NCBI GenBank assembly: GCA_023212645.1
Contig: JALBYC010000029.1
Location: 89,089 to 153,088, forward strand
Length of the DNA stretch: 64,000 bases
From: Farysia itapuensis
Lineage: Eukaryota > Basidiomycota > Ustilaginomycetes > Ustilaginales > Ustilaginaceae
Reading direction: 5' to 3'
The notes beneath the pieces were generated by a model. The model was not told where the DNA came from, ran no database searches, and saw nothing but the letters and a program-made list of their open reading frames with translations. The translations under genes and the position numbers were made by a program. Shown here piece by piece: positions 1 through 7,806 of this stretch; the first letter of the stretch is position 1; each line of letters opens with the position of its first letter.

Positions 1-1338
1 GACATTCCCACCGCCATTGGCTCCAACGTGTCTGCTGAAGAGCTCGACAAGTATGCGATTCAAGTTCGACTCGACGAGATCGCACGCAAGCTTCGCTCAG
101 GCGACTTTATTCCGCCAGACCGAGAACGTTCCCCGTCGCCTCCGCCGATATATGGAAATGACGGTCGGAGAACCAACACGCGCGAGGTGCGCTATCGCAA
201 GAAGCTCGAAGATGAACGTGTATCGCTCGTTGACCGTCAGCTCAAACTCGATCCCAACTTCCGCCCTCCTGCCGAGTATCATGCCACGAAGCGCAATCAA
301 CGTCCCACTGAAAAAGTGTACTTGCCCATCAAGGAATTCCCCGAGATTAACTTCTTTGGTCTACTTGTTGGACCACGAGGAAACACGCTTAAGACCATGG
401 AAAGGCAGAGTGGAGCCAAAATCTCAATTCGCGGCAAAGGCTCGGTGAAAGAAGGAAAAGGCAAGGGCGGTAACGACGACGAGGAAGAGATGCACTGCGT
501 CGTCAATGCAGACGATGAAGCAGCAGTCAAAAAGTGTGTTCGGCTCATCAACCAGGTCATCGAAACCGCTGCCTCCACGCCCGAAGGCGACAACGACCAC
601 AAACGTAGCCAGCTGCGAGAGTTGGCAGCTCTCAACGGCACCTTGCGCGACGACGAAAACCAGGTCTGTAAGAATTGCGGAAACAAGGGTCATCGTGCGT
701 TTGAGTGTCCAGAGCAGCGCAACTGGACTGCGCACATCACCTGTCATCGCTGCGGAGGCCAGGGTCATCTCGCTCGCGACTGCACTCAGGGCAGACTCGG
801 TGGCCCAATGCAAAGTGGTGGGCCGCCACCTCCTCCTGGAGGCACTGGCAACCAACAATTTGATTCTGAGTACGCCAATCTGATGGCTGAACTTGGCGAA
901 AGCAACCCTGCTGCTGCTCACGCTGCTCCTCCCGCCGCTGGTCCAAGAGGACCAAACGGGGAAAAGATACCACCATGGCGCAATCCAGAAGTCTGGCATC
1001 AACCTGGTATGCAGTCACGAGGAGGACCGGGTGGCCAGAGAGGTGGTCGCGGCGGCTACGGGAGCCCGCACGCTCAATCGTCGCACCAACAGTACGCATA
1101 TCAGCACAGTGCGGCACCCTATCCAGCAGCTGACCAACAGCAGTACGGTGCAGAACAGCCTCAACAAGACTACTCAGCAGAGTGGGCCGCTTACTATGCC
1201 GCACAAGCCGCTGCACAAGCTCAAGAAGGTGCAGCAGACGCACCAGCCCAGCAGCAAGCCGACTATACCAAAGAGTGGGAAGAGTACTACCGCATGCAAG
1301 CAGCTGCTCAAGCCCAGGAAAAGAAGCAGAGTGCTTGA
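1..1338 (+). CDS. BBP (MSL5/SF1): Branchpoint-bridging protein / splicing factor 1 (5' partial)
   Basis: This is the intron branchpoint-binding protein, which binds the branch site in the nucleus during early spliceosome assembly. The frame is open from base 1 (reading D-I-P-T-A-I-G-S-N), so the start lies outside the window. Domains seen in order: an SF1 helix-hairpin-like region (about residues 10-95, with the PPPIY motif), a KH domain with the LVGPRGNTLK loop (about 115-190), and two CCHC zinc knuckles (CKNCGNKGHRAFEC and CHRCGGQGHLARDC, about 223-262). A Gly/Pro-rich tail follows. The C-terminus has two tyrosine-rich motifs, DYSAEWAAYY (about residue 390) and DYTKEWEEYY (about 421), each followed by an Ala/Gln stretch. 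These resemble the A/B-type motifs of FUBP and PSI proteins, which is unusual for this family. The family call is secure; the role of the tail motifs is inference. Confidence 0.95.
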   Translation, partial: DIPTAIGSNVSAEELDKYAIQVRLDEIARKLRSGDFIPPDRERSPSPPPIYGNDGRRTNTREVRYRKKLEDERVSLVDRQLKLDPNFRPPAEYHATKRNQRPTEKVYLPIKEFPEINFFGLLVGPRGNTLKTMERQSGAKISIRGKGSVKEGKGKGGNDDEEEMHCVVNADDEAAVKKCVRLINQVIETAASTPEGDNDHKRSQLRELAALNGTLRDDENQVCKNCGNKGHRAFECPEQRNWTAHITCHRCGGQGHLARDCTQGRLGGPMQSGGPPPPPGGTGNQQFDSEYANLMAELGESNPAAAHAAPPAAGPRGPNGEKIPPWRNPEVWHQPGMQSRGGPGGQRGGRGGYGSPHAQSSHQQYAYQHSAAPYPAADQQQYGAEQPQQDYSAEWAAYYAAQAAAQAQEGAADAPAQQQADYTKEWEEYYRMQAAAQAQEKKQSA

Positions 1339-1439
1339 TTTACCTTCAAGATCCCCCCTCTCAAAATGTAACAACACACAGATGCGATGCGACATGGTAA
1401 AAATACATTCTTTTACGATAGTACAAAGCTTGGGCTGCG

Positions 1440-2134
1440 TTAGTCATAGTCTTCGTCTTCATCAAGGCTGCGCTTTGTGCCGCGCTGATCTTCTGTTGCG
1501 GGAGGTTGAGCAGGCTGCGCAGCAGCCATGGAAACATCCGCGTCGTCTGCGTCGTAGTCTTCTTCGTTGTCCGCGTTGGCTTCGGCCTGTACTTGAGGCT
1601 GAGACGCTGGCAAAGGCCGCTCTTCTTCTTCGTAGAAGTCAGAGGGTAGTGGATTTGGTACGATGGAGAAGTTGACATTGGTCAGACAGTGCTGTGGCGG
1701 TGGCAAGCGGACTCCATGACGATCAGAAATAGGCGGTAGCGGTACCGAGTTCAGTGAGGTCGCAAGAGCAAGGAGCATCTGTGGTAGGCAAGGGTCAGTA
1801 CGCATGCTCTCCGTCGACATTAATGTATGTCACTTACATCCTTCTCTGGTGGTTTGGTGAACGAATAGTTGACTCTGCTTTGAATTGCAAGACTGACGTC
1901 TTCGAGTGTGACATTCGTGCTGGCTTGTCTCCCATTTGCGTGGTCGGCGTAAATCAGAGCATCGGATAGGACGTCGTAGGTATATCGGTGCGCAAACTCA
2001 AGGAGTTGCAGTAAGACCTCTGGTTGTACATCCGCAACACCCATCGACGCCAGAATCAGCGCAACGAGACGCGCATCTCGTGGTACTGGACCACGGAAGC
2101 CAGTTTCCTGCTGCGACTCTGAATAGATAGTCAT
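1440..2134 (-). CDS. TAF9: TAF9, TFIID/SAGA histone-fold subunit (2 exons)
   Basis: TAF9 is a histone-fold subunit shared by TFIID and SAGA in the nucleus, pairing with TAF6. Exon 1 (2134-1838) encodes the histone fold, from PRDARLVALILASMG through YADHANGRQASTNVTLEDV. A 59-bp intron (1837-1779) begins GTAAGT and ends CAG in phase 0. Exon 2 (1778-1440) opens MLLALATSLNSVPLPPI and continues with the RLPPPQHCLT block, matching the conserved TAF9 segment after the fold. The tail is acidic. The ATG at 2134 gives MTIYSESQQETG just before the fold. In-frame ATGs at 2197 and 2203 would add about 20 residues, and a 5' exon further upstream cannot be excluded. The splice junction restores the family alignment exactly, so the intron is well supported. 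Confidence 0.88.
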
Positions 2135-2726
2135 CGATGGTGGTGAGGAGACTGAGGGGCCGTGGACGATTCGAGCTGTCAATCGTGTGAATGACATAAG
2201 CATGACCAACGTCGCGTCCCTCCTGAGCTGTCAAAAAAGATGCGAGAAGAAATTTGCTACCGCTACTATCCTCTCTCCCTCCATCAACAGCTGCAAAGAC
2301 ATTCAACAATCTCAACGCTGGAGCCCGTCGATCTCGCCTGTGTCAGAGCTTTCCGCACCTCCCCCCTCCTTTTTCCCTCCATTGGCTCTTTCGAAGCCCC
2401 GTTACCTAGCCTCTTCACGTTCTCTTCCCTTCGGGGACAGATGCAACTGAATCGCAGGCTCATAGGTTACTTTGTTGATTTGATTTGACATCGGGGTCAA
2501 AAAGAAAGCCTAGAAGCAACATCAGAGCAATATTAAAGGTCGTGTATCAGCTTGGCCAAGTGCCCATAGGCTGACGCACACTACCCAATTGTTCTACATC
2601 CCTCCGTCTCACGTTCGTATTATTATCGCAACATCGCACTTCAAGCAAATAAAGCGGTGAAATGCGGTCAATCAAGTAAAGAATGTGAACAGAGGAGAGT
2701 ATGAAAGAGTGTGGGGAGTGACTGGG
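2135..2726. other. Intergenic region between TAF9 and the Kex2-type precursor gene
   Basis: This stretch holds the TAF9 5' region and the 3' flank of the gene ending at 2727. I see no convincing open frame. Alternative TAF9 starts fall inside its first 70 bases. A pyrimidine-rich run (about 2340-2400) lies on the + strand. Confidence 0.5.
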
Positions 2727-5693
2727 TTATACGGCGCCATTGGCAAGCATGGTTACTCCGGCGGCGGTGGTCAAGATGCCAATCTTGGACATGGTGTTCT
2801 TTTTTTTGGCAGCCACGGCTTCTGGCGCCATGGCAGCTTCGCCCGCTACAGGCGCCTCGATGGTTCGGAGTCCTTTCTCTGCAACACCAGCACTTTCTGC
2901 CGCTGAGGCGCCTGCAAAGCGGAGCTCTTCAGCTGCGGCTGGAGATACGGGAAGACCCGCCCTGGCCATGGGGAACGAGGTTGCGGGAACAGATGCCGGC
3001 ATACGTACCATCGCAGGTTGCGCAGCTCCAAGCATTCCACCAGCTGCACCTTGGGTTGTTCGCATAGCAGCTGTCCCAGTTTCGGCGCCTGCGCCTACCC
3101 CAGCTTCAGCTAGGCGCGCAACTCCGCCTGCTGCTGCACCTTCGGAAGCGATGACCGTACCCGCCTTTCCAGCCACCTCCAGGCCGGCTGTCCGGGCAGC
3201 AGAGCTTTCTGCTACCACCGTGGCTGCGCGAAACAGTCCAAATCCAGGGAGAAGTCTTTTAGAGATCAACGGGTCCGATGATCTTCCGAATGGTCGTCGC
3301 TTTTGTAGCACGGGACTGACTGGTGCTGGCGATGTAAGTTCTGTTTGACTAAAAGGTGCTGCAGTATTGGCGATGCCAAGTGGATAGTTCTTCGTTGGGA
3401 CGATCGCAGCCGCTGCTGCTACTCCCGGGGTCAGTGCAGCCTGCGTCTGTGGCATTGGATCAGACTGTTTGGATCGAAGATACTGCGCGTACAAGTCTCC
3501 GCCGAGTGGTACAGGTCCTTTTGTGTCCGCATTTGGCGTCACGTAAGGCACGGGTTTGCTCTGCTGCTTGGTGCTCACCATCACATTGGCCGCCAGCGTG
3601 CCAAAGAACATCGTCAGGCCGGAGATTTCGAGGAAACGTCCGGCTTTCGCACCCATACCAAGAAGGCGCTTCTCCAGGTGCGGCTCGGGGACTTCGACGC
3701 TATGCTCCGATCGTTTGCCGAGAATTGGACTGCCTGCTAGCTGCGCAGGGGCAAAATTAGCAGGGACGATGGGTGCGGCGTTGTTGGTGAGTGGCACCAG
3801 ATTGGCAGGTATGGCTCCGCTTGCCATACTGGGTGCACCGCCAGCAATTGGAACCGGGGTATTGAAGCCACTGTTCATGCTGGCCATGTCCACCGCTTGC
3901 GGAGAAAAGTTGATCGCACTTCCGAAAGCTGCTGGGCTGGCGCTCGCCATTCCAGTCTCAGGCTGTTGTTGCGGCTGTTGCTGTTGCTGCTCCAAGAGCT
4001 TTTTCTGAGCTTCTTTCTTCTTCTTATCTTTTTCGGCCTCGCGATCCTCTGGGAACTGCGTTGCAGACTGCAAGTAGCCTAAGGCCAATCCAAAGGCCGC
4101 CAATGCTCCTCCCACCAGCATTTTTCCGCGCTTAACGAGTGAATTTTCTTGATTCACCTCTAGAGCTCGAAGCATTGACCTTTTGCTCAGGACAGGTTCT
4201 GCAGCTGAGCCAGCGGCATATAATGTCGAGGGAAGCCTACCGCCGCTGGCCTGTGTTGCTGTTACCAACTTGCGCTGTTGGTCCATCACAAGCTTTTGCT
4301 GAGCAACTAGTTGTTCAGCCTTTACTTGTTGTGTGAGTGTAGTATATCCAGGCATCGCATACGTCGCAAGCTGTCCCGGAGCACGATTGGGAACGCCAAC
4401 AGCTCCATACGTGGGAGTATCGTCCAGCTCACCAATGATATCGCGATCCCGCGGATGCTCCGTACGCCATCGCGAGTGCGACACGCCGTGGTAAATCAGT
4501 GGGACCACGCTACCGGCAGTGGCTGCCATAGCAATCTTGGACCACAAGCTAGAACCAGCTCCGTTGACGAATTGTCGCTTTTCAAGATCGTCTACCTGGT
4601 GTGAGGCCGCTGTTCGCTTCTGCAGGACTGGAACAAGGTTTGAGCTGATGGGGCCAGCACCTTGCGATATCGGCTCCAGGTTGGAAACACTAGCACCTAT
4701 GCTTACTCCGCTAGGAATGCCATTGGCAGGGCTGGCAGCTCTATTACCAGTCATCAGAGGAGCGGGCTCCACCTGGGGAGCTGGATGTCCTGGAGAAGTG
4801 GCCAAGACGGTATATGGATCCCTTTGCTTGAGAATGTCCGGATTGTACGGGTCAAACGGCGGCTTTTCGGCATCACTAGGTTTGTTCCGAACCATCCCCC
4901 AGAACCCAGGAGCAAACAACGCGCCAACTGCTGTGCCTGCACCAGCAGCGAGTAGCCAGCGCTTTTCAACCTCGACCTTGTTCCCCTCGTGTTCTAGTCC
5001 GGAATCGACGGATGGCTCCATCTGAACACTACGCTTGCTCTTTGTGCTCGACGAGGTCGGCGGAGGCGTGAGAAGGGTAACCGACTGGCCATCCCATCGA
5101 CCTGCATTGTCCAATAGTGTCGGCGGTGTAGGAGGCGAAGAAAATGGCACGGTAGCTGCATGCGTAGTTTTGACCGCGATGACAGTGTTAAAGACGTTCA
5201 GGACGGCAGCAACACCACCGATGGAAGCAGAGAAACGGGTGATCATCGGGAACTTGGTCGACCGCTGGCCATGGTTTGCAATATGGAGAGTATCTTCATA
5301 GTGCATGTGTCGCTCTTTAATTTTCTTTTCCAGCCGTTCCTGCTGCTCGTACTCAAGATAGCGGTTCATCATCGCCTCGCCCTTTGCGTTCAGCTGTCCG
5401 CTGAAGTAAAGGCTTGGTCGGTGTGCGTCTCTTTGCTGTGCTTCGGATAGGAAATTTTTAGCAGATGCCAACGTCGCCCCTTTTGCCTTGCTGTCTCTGG
5501 CCACTGCTTCGACTGACTCTTCCATAATCTCGGGCGAAGGTACAGCGCGGCGGGTGCGTTTACTTTGCTGAGTCCTTCTCGCTGGATGCCCGATCTGTCC
5601 AGCTGCTGCGGGTGCAGCTTGAGCTGCTACCGCCAAGCATAGCAAGCAAAAAAAAACGTAAAAATGTAGATGCATGGTGATGGCCTTGATCAA
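2727..5693 (-). CDS. Secreted Kex2-type repeat precursor, 988 residues
   Basis: I do not recognise this as a named gene. It is one uninterrupted frame. The N-terminus is a good signal peptide; the Met at residue 7 (MHLHFYVFFCLLCLAVAAQA) is the likelier start (position 5675). Basic cleavage sites follow: SKRTRR (45-49), KSKR (218-221), EKR (243-245), QKR (358-360), EKR (371-373), SKR (503-505), VKR (520-522), GKR (659-661), EKR (674-676), QKRR (797-800) and SKR (811-813). They come in pairs enclosing a short peptide of 13-24 residues. Each pair is followed by a Gly/Ala-rich hydrophobic stretch (246-268, 374-402, 523-543, 677-706, 814-830) and then a Pro/Gln/Ala-rich spacer ending P-V/I-L-x-K-R. 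A similar hydrophobic stretch lies at 147-175. This is the layout of fungal Kex2-processed repeat proteins. Secretion and processing in the Golgi are inferred. A multi-pass membrane protein is the main alternative. Confidence 0.8.
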   Translation of the reverse strand: MIKAITMHLHFYVFFCLLCLAVAAQAAPAAAGQIGHPARRTQQSKRTRRAVPSPEIMEESVEAVARDSKAKGATLASAKNFLSEAQQRDAHRPSLYFSGQLNAKGEAMMNRYLEYEQQERLEKKIKERHMHYEDTLHIANHGQRSTKFPMITRFSASIGGVAAVLNVFNTVIAVKTTHAATVPFSSPPTPPTLLDNAGRWDGQSVTLLTPPPTSSSTKSKRSVQMEPSVDSGLEHEGNKVEVEKRWLLAAGAGTAVGALFAPGFWGMVRNKPSDAEKPPFDPYNPDILKQRDPYTVLATSPGHPAPQVEPAPLMTGNRAASPANGIPSGVSIGASVSNLEPISQGAGPISSNLVPVLQKRTAASHQVDDLEKRQFVNGAGSSLWSKIAMAATAGSVVPLIYHGVSHSRWRTEHPRDRDIIGELDDTPTYGAVGVPNRAPGQLATYAMPGYTTLTQQVKAEQLVAQQKLVMDQQRKLVTATQASGGRLPSTLYAAGSAAEPVLSKRSMLRALEVNQENSLVKRGKMLVGGALAAFGLALGYLQSATQFPEDREAEKDKKKKEAQKKLLEQQQQQPQQQPETGMASASPAAFGSAINFSPQAVDMASMNSGFNTPVPIAGGAPSMASGAIPANLVPLTNNAAPIVPANFAPAQLAGSPILGKRSEHSVEVPEPHLEKRLLGMGAKAGRFLEISGLTMFFGTLAANVMVSTKQQSKPVPYVTPNADTKGPVPLGGDLYAQYLRSKQSDPMPQTQAALTPGVAAAAAIVPTKNYPLGIANTAAPFSQTELTSPAPVSPVLQKRRPFGRSSDPLISKRLLPGFGLFRAATVVAESSAARTAGLEVAGKAGTVIASEGAAAGGVARLAEAGVGAGAETGTAAMRTTQGAAGGMLGAAQPAMVRMPASVPATSFPMARAGLPVSPAAAEELRFAGASAAESAGVAEKGLRTIEAPVAGEAAMAPEAVAAKKKNTMSKIGILTTAAGVTMLANGAV
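3116..5042 (-). repeat. Five degenerate Lys-Arg-bounded modules inside the secreted precursor
   Basis: Module boundaries by residue are about 222-360, 361-505, 506-661, 662-799 and 801-860. The second Lys-Arg of each pair falls at 245, 373, 522, 676 and 813, a spacing of 128-154 residues. Four boundaries share the ending PVLQKR, PVLSKR, PILGKR and PVLQKR. Sequence identity between modules is low; the order of parts is what repeats: short peptide, Lys-Arg, hydrophobic peptide, spacer. Confidence 0.7.
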
Positions 5694-6474
5694 TACATGC
5701 TAGAATGCTTAAACAAGCTGTGAGCGACCCAAGCTGTCTTTGGATGGAAACCAAGCACAATCAACGTCTCTGTTAATCTGACTCCCTGATGAAGCATGTC
5801 TGACAACATTGCTGGCACCCTGTGATTGTCATTTCCCACTCTCATTTCGGTCGGAGTATCCCCGCCAGCGAGCAACACTTATGAAAGCATCACGATGGGA
5901 CTGCAGTCACGGCAGCAGAGGGAGGGATTCAACCCAGTTCTCTTTCGACATCAATCCCCGACATCGTTCATGACGCTGTTTTGCCCACATCTTCAGGAAA
6001 TGGGTGTAAAATACTCAAATGGCGTATCTCCCACCTCTCTTGTGAATTATATGTTGCGCAGAGATGATGGTGTATTGTCAGCGCGAGATTGAGGTACGAC
6101 AGCTTTGGTGCTTAGAAGCTTTCCAGCAGTATCATGCAATTTTATGTTGCCGAGGCAACACACTCTCATTTCGGCCCATATCTGCGTAATGTTCGCTAGC
6201 AGCATATGCGTAGACATTGCGCAGAGTACCCACTCTCAACGGCGTTTCCCTAATACTGACGAGCACGCAGCTAAGACGCGCATTTCATGTGTGCGAGGTG
6301 ATCAGAGGTCGCGGTGCGGTCCGTGTTGGCGCTCGGTCCTCGACCAATTCTCATATCCTCAATGCGTGGATTTGAACCACTGTCTCCCCACTACCACCAC
6401 ATACCCCTTCGAGCAACCGGTCTTGCTTCGATTCCTTTCTACCTCTGGCAGGCTTCCGATTGTACTAAAGAACA
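5694..6474. other. Divergent intergenic region between two secreted-protein genes
   Basis: These 781 bases separate the starts of the Kex2-type precursor gene (minus) and the PR-1-like gene (plus), so the region should hold both promoters. Short open frames here show no recognisable protein features. I see no tRNA or clear repeat. Confidence 0.5.
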
Positions 6475-7806
6475 ATGGTCAGATTATCATCTGTGACACT
6501 ACTGCTCGCTATTTCAACATTGGTTCCCTTTGCCCATGCAAGCTCCCATCGTCGACACAGGACATTAGCACGGCGCTTCAGGGGGAGCCAAGACTGTCCC
6601 GACGCAGTTCCTCTCGGCAAGAAGGATCTCAACAGCTTCATATCCAGCGAGCTGGCCCAGATCAATTCAGAGCTGTTTGACAGTGGGGCCAAGGAGAAAA
6701 GTTCAACCTACGTTGACGAAAATGGAGTGCCCAAGAAGGTCAACGTCAAGGAGACAGTCACGAAAGAGCCGGGTGGAGGTACCTCAAGACATTGGTCGTG
6801 GTCATGGAGCTCACATTCATCTTCGGATGGCCAAGGTGGTGAGGCAAACTTTCAACCGGATCGTTCTAGTGTTCTTGCACCTCCTTCCAAAGATTTTGAA
6901 GCACATGCCGGAGCCACACCACCTCCAGCGAGAATAGTATCCACTAACAGTCATCAGTACCAGTACGTCCATAACTATGGCCATCAAGGCGACAAGTCGT
7001 ATGATTCGTCCCACTACTCGTACTCGGACAGCTACGCGTCGTCGCTAATTGTGAACGACTATGTCATCACCTCGCACGTCTCAAGGTCAAACAACCCGGC
7101 ACCGTTCAATGCTGCTGAGGTCGAGTGGCTGAAAGAGCACAGCTTTCCCGCAAGGATCACCGTGCCAAACGGTGCTCATATTCCCCGACCTGCTGATGCT
7201 GGGATCTGCAATTCCAAATTTCCGTTCAGCGGCCAGACCTATCCAAATGACGGAACCAGTTCTCGATTTGAGACTGCATTCCCAGCTTCGCAGCTAGATC
7301 CCATGGCCAGGAAGGCGCTCGATATGCACAACATCGAGCGAGCTCGCTATGGTCTCGAGCCGTTGCAGTGGAACACGGAGCTCGCCAACATGGCGGCCTG
7401 CTGGGCTGACCTAAAAGCATACGGGCATTCTGAGGACCACTTCTGCGCGACTGGAGAGAACATTGCATACGGATATGGCGCTCCCTGCTACAACAATCCG
7501 CTCAGCGGCATGGAGAACGCAATCAACTCGTTCCTAGATGAGGACAGGATCTACGCCGCCAAGCAGCAATTTGGAGAAGATACGGGACACTGGACTCAAA
7601 TTGTGTGGAAAGACACAAGATTTGTTGGTTGCGCCACCTCGCAGCGCAAGAATTTCCTCGACGAACAGGACACATCTATTTACGTTGTCTGCGAATACTA
7701 CCCAGCTGGCAACGTCATGGGCCAGTTTGAGCTCAAGGTACCCACGCCCAAACCTCTTTCCCAGTACCGTTCGCAATGCTCTGTGAACGAGCTGCACTGG
7801 AGCTAG
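6475..7806 (+). CDS. Secreted PR-1-like CAP-domain protein, 443 residues
   Basis: This is a CAP (CRISP/antigen 5/PR-1) superfamily protein. The N-terminus, MVRLSSVTLLLAISTLVPFAHA, is a signal peptide. A long low-complexity region follows (about 30-270), with Trp-Ser alternation near residue 105 and a Tyr/His/Ser-rich part near 160-195. The CAP domain starts at about residue 277 with DMHNIERARYG. It contains GENIAYGYG, GHWTQIVWKDTRFVGCA (CAP1) and VVCEYYPAGNV (CAP2). The conserved His and Glu of the CAP cavity are present. Cysteines in ACWAD, HFCATG, PCYNN, VGCA and VVCEY suit disulfide bonds outside the cell. Fungal CAP proteins bind sterols or other small lipophilic molecules, and PR-1-like proteins are linked to virulence in plant-associated fungi. 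The role here is inferred. It lies head-to-head with the Kex2-type precursor gene. Confidence 0.92.
   Translation: MVRLSSVTLLLAISTLVPFAHASSHRRHRTLARRFRGSQDCPDAVPLGKKDLNSFISSELAQINSELFDSGAKEKSSTYVDENGVPKKVNVKETVTKEPGGGTSRHWSWSWSSHSSSDGQGGEANFQPDRSSVLAPPSKDFEAHAGATPPPARIVSTNSHQYQYVHNYGHQGDKSYDSSHYSYSDSYASSLIVNDYVITSHVSRSNNPAPFNAAEVEWLKEHSFPARITVPNGAHIPRPADAGICNSKFPFSGQTYPNDGTSSRFETAFPASQLDPMARKALDMHNIERARYGLEPLQWNTELANMAACWADLKAYGHSEDHFCATGENIAYGYGAPCYNNPLSGMENAINSFLDEDRIYAAKQQFGEDTGHWTQIVWKDTRFVGCATSQRKNFLDEQDTSIYVVCEYYPAGNVMGQFELKVPTPKPLSQYRSQCSVNELHWS

Noticed and set aside
893..1675. 260-residue plus-strand frame overlapping BBP and TAF9
   Set aside because: Overlaps the conserved BBP frame and runs through the TAF9 exon on the other strand; no recognisable sequence.
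2740..3348. 202-residue plus-strand frame
   Set aside because: Antisense to the Ala-rich end of the Kex2-type precursor; the Ala/Pro bias mirrors that strand and no start context or homology supports it.
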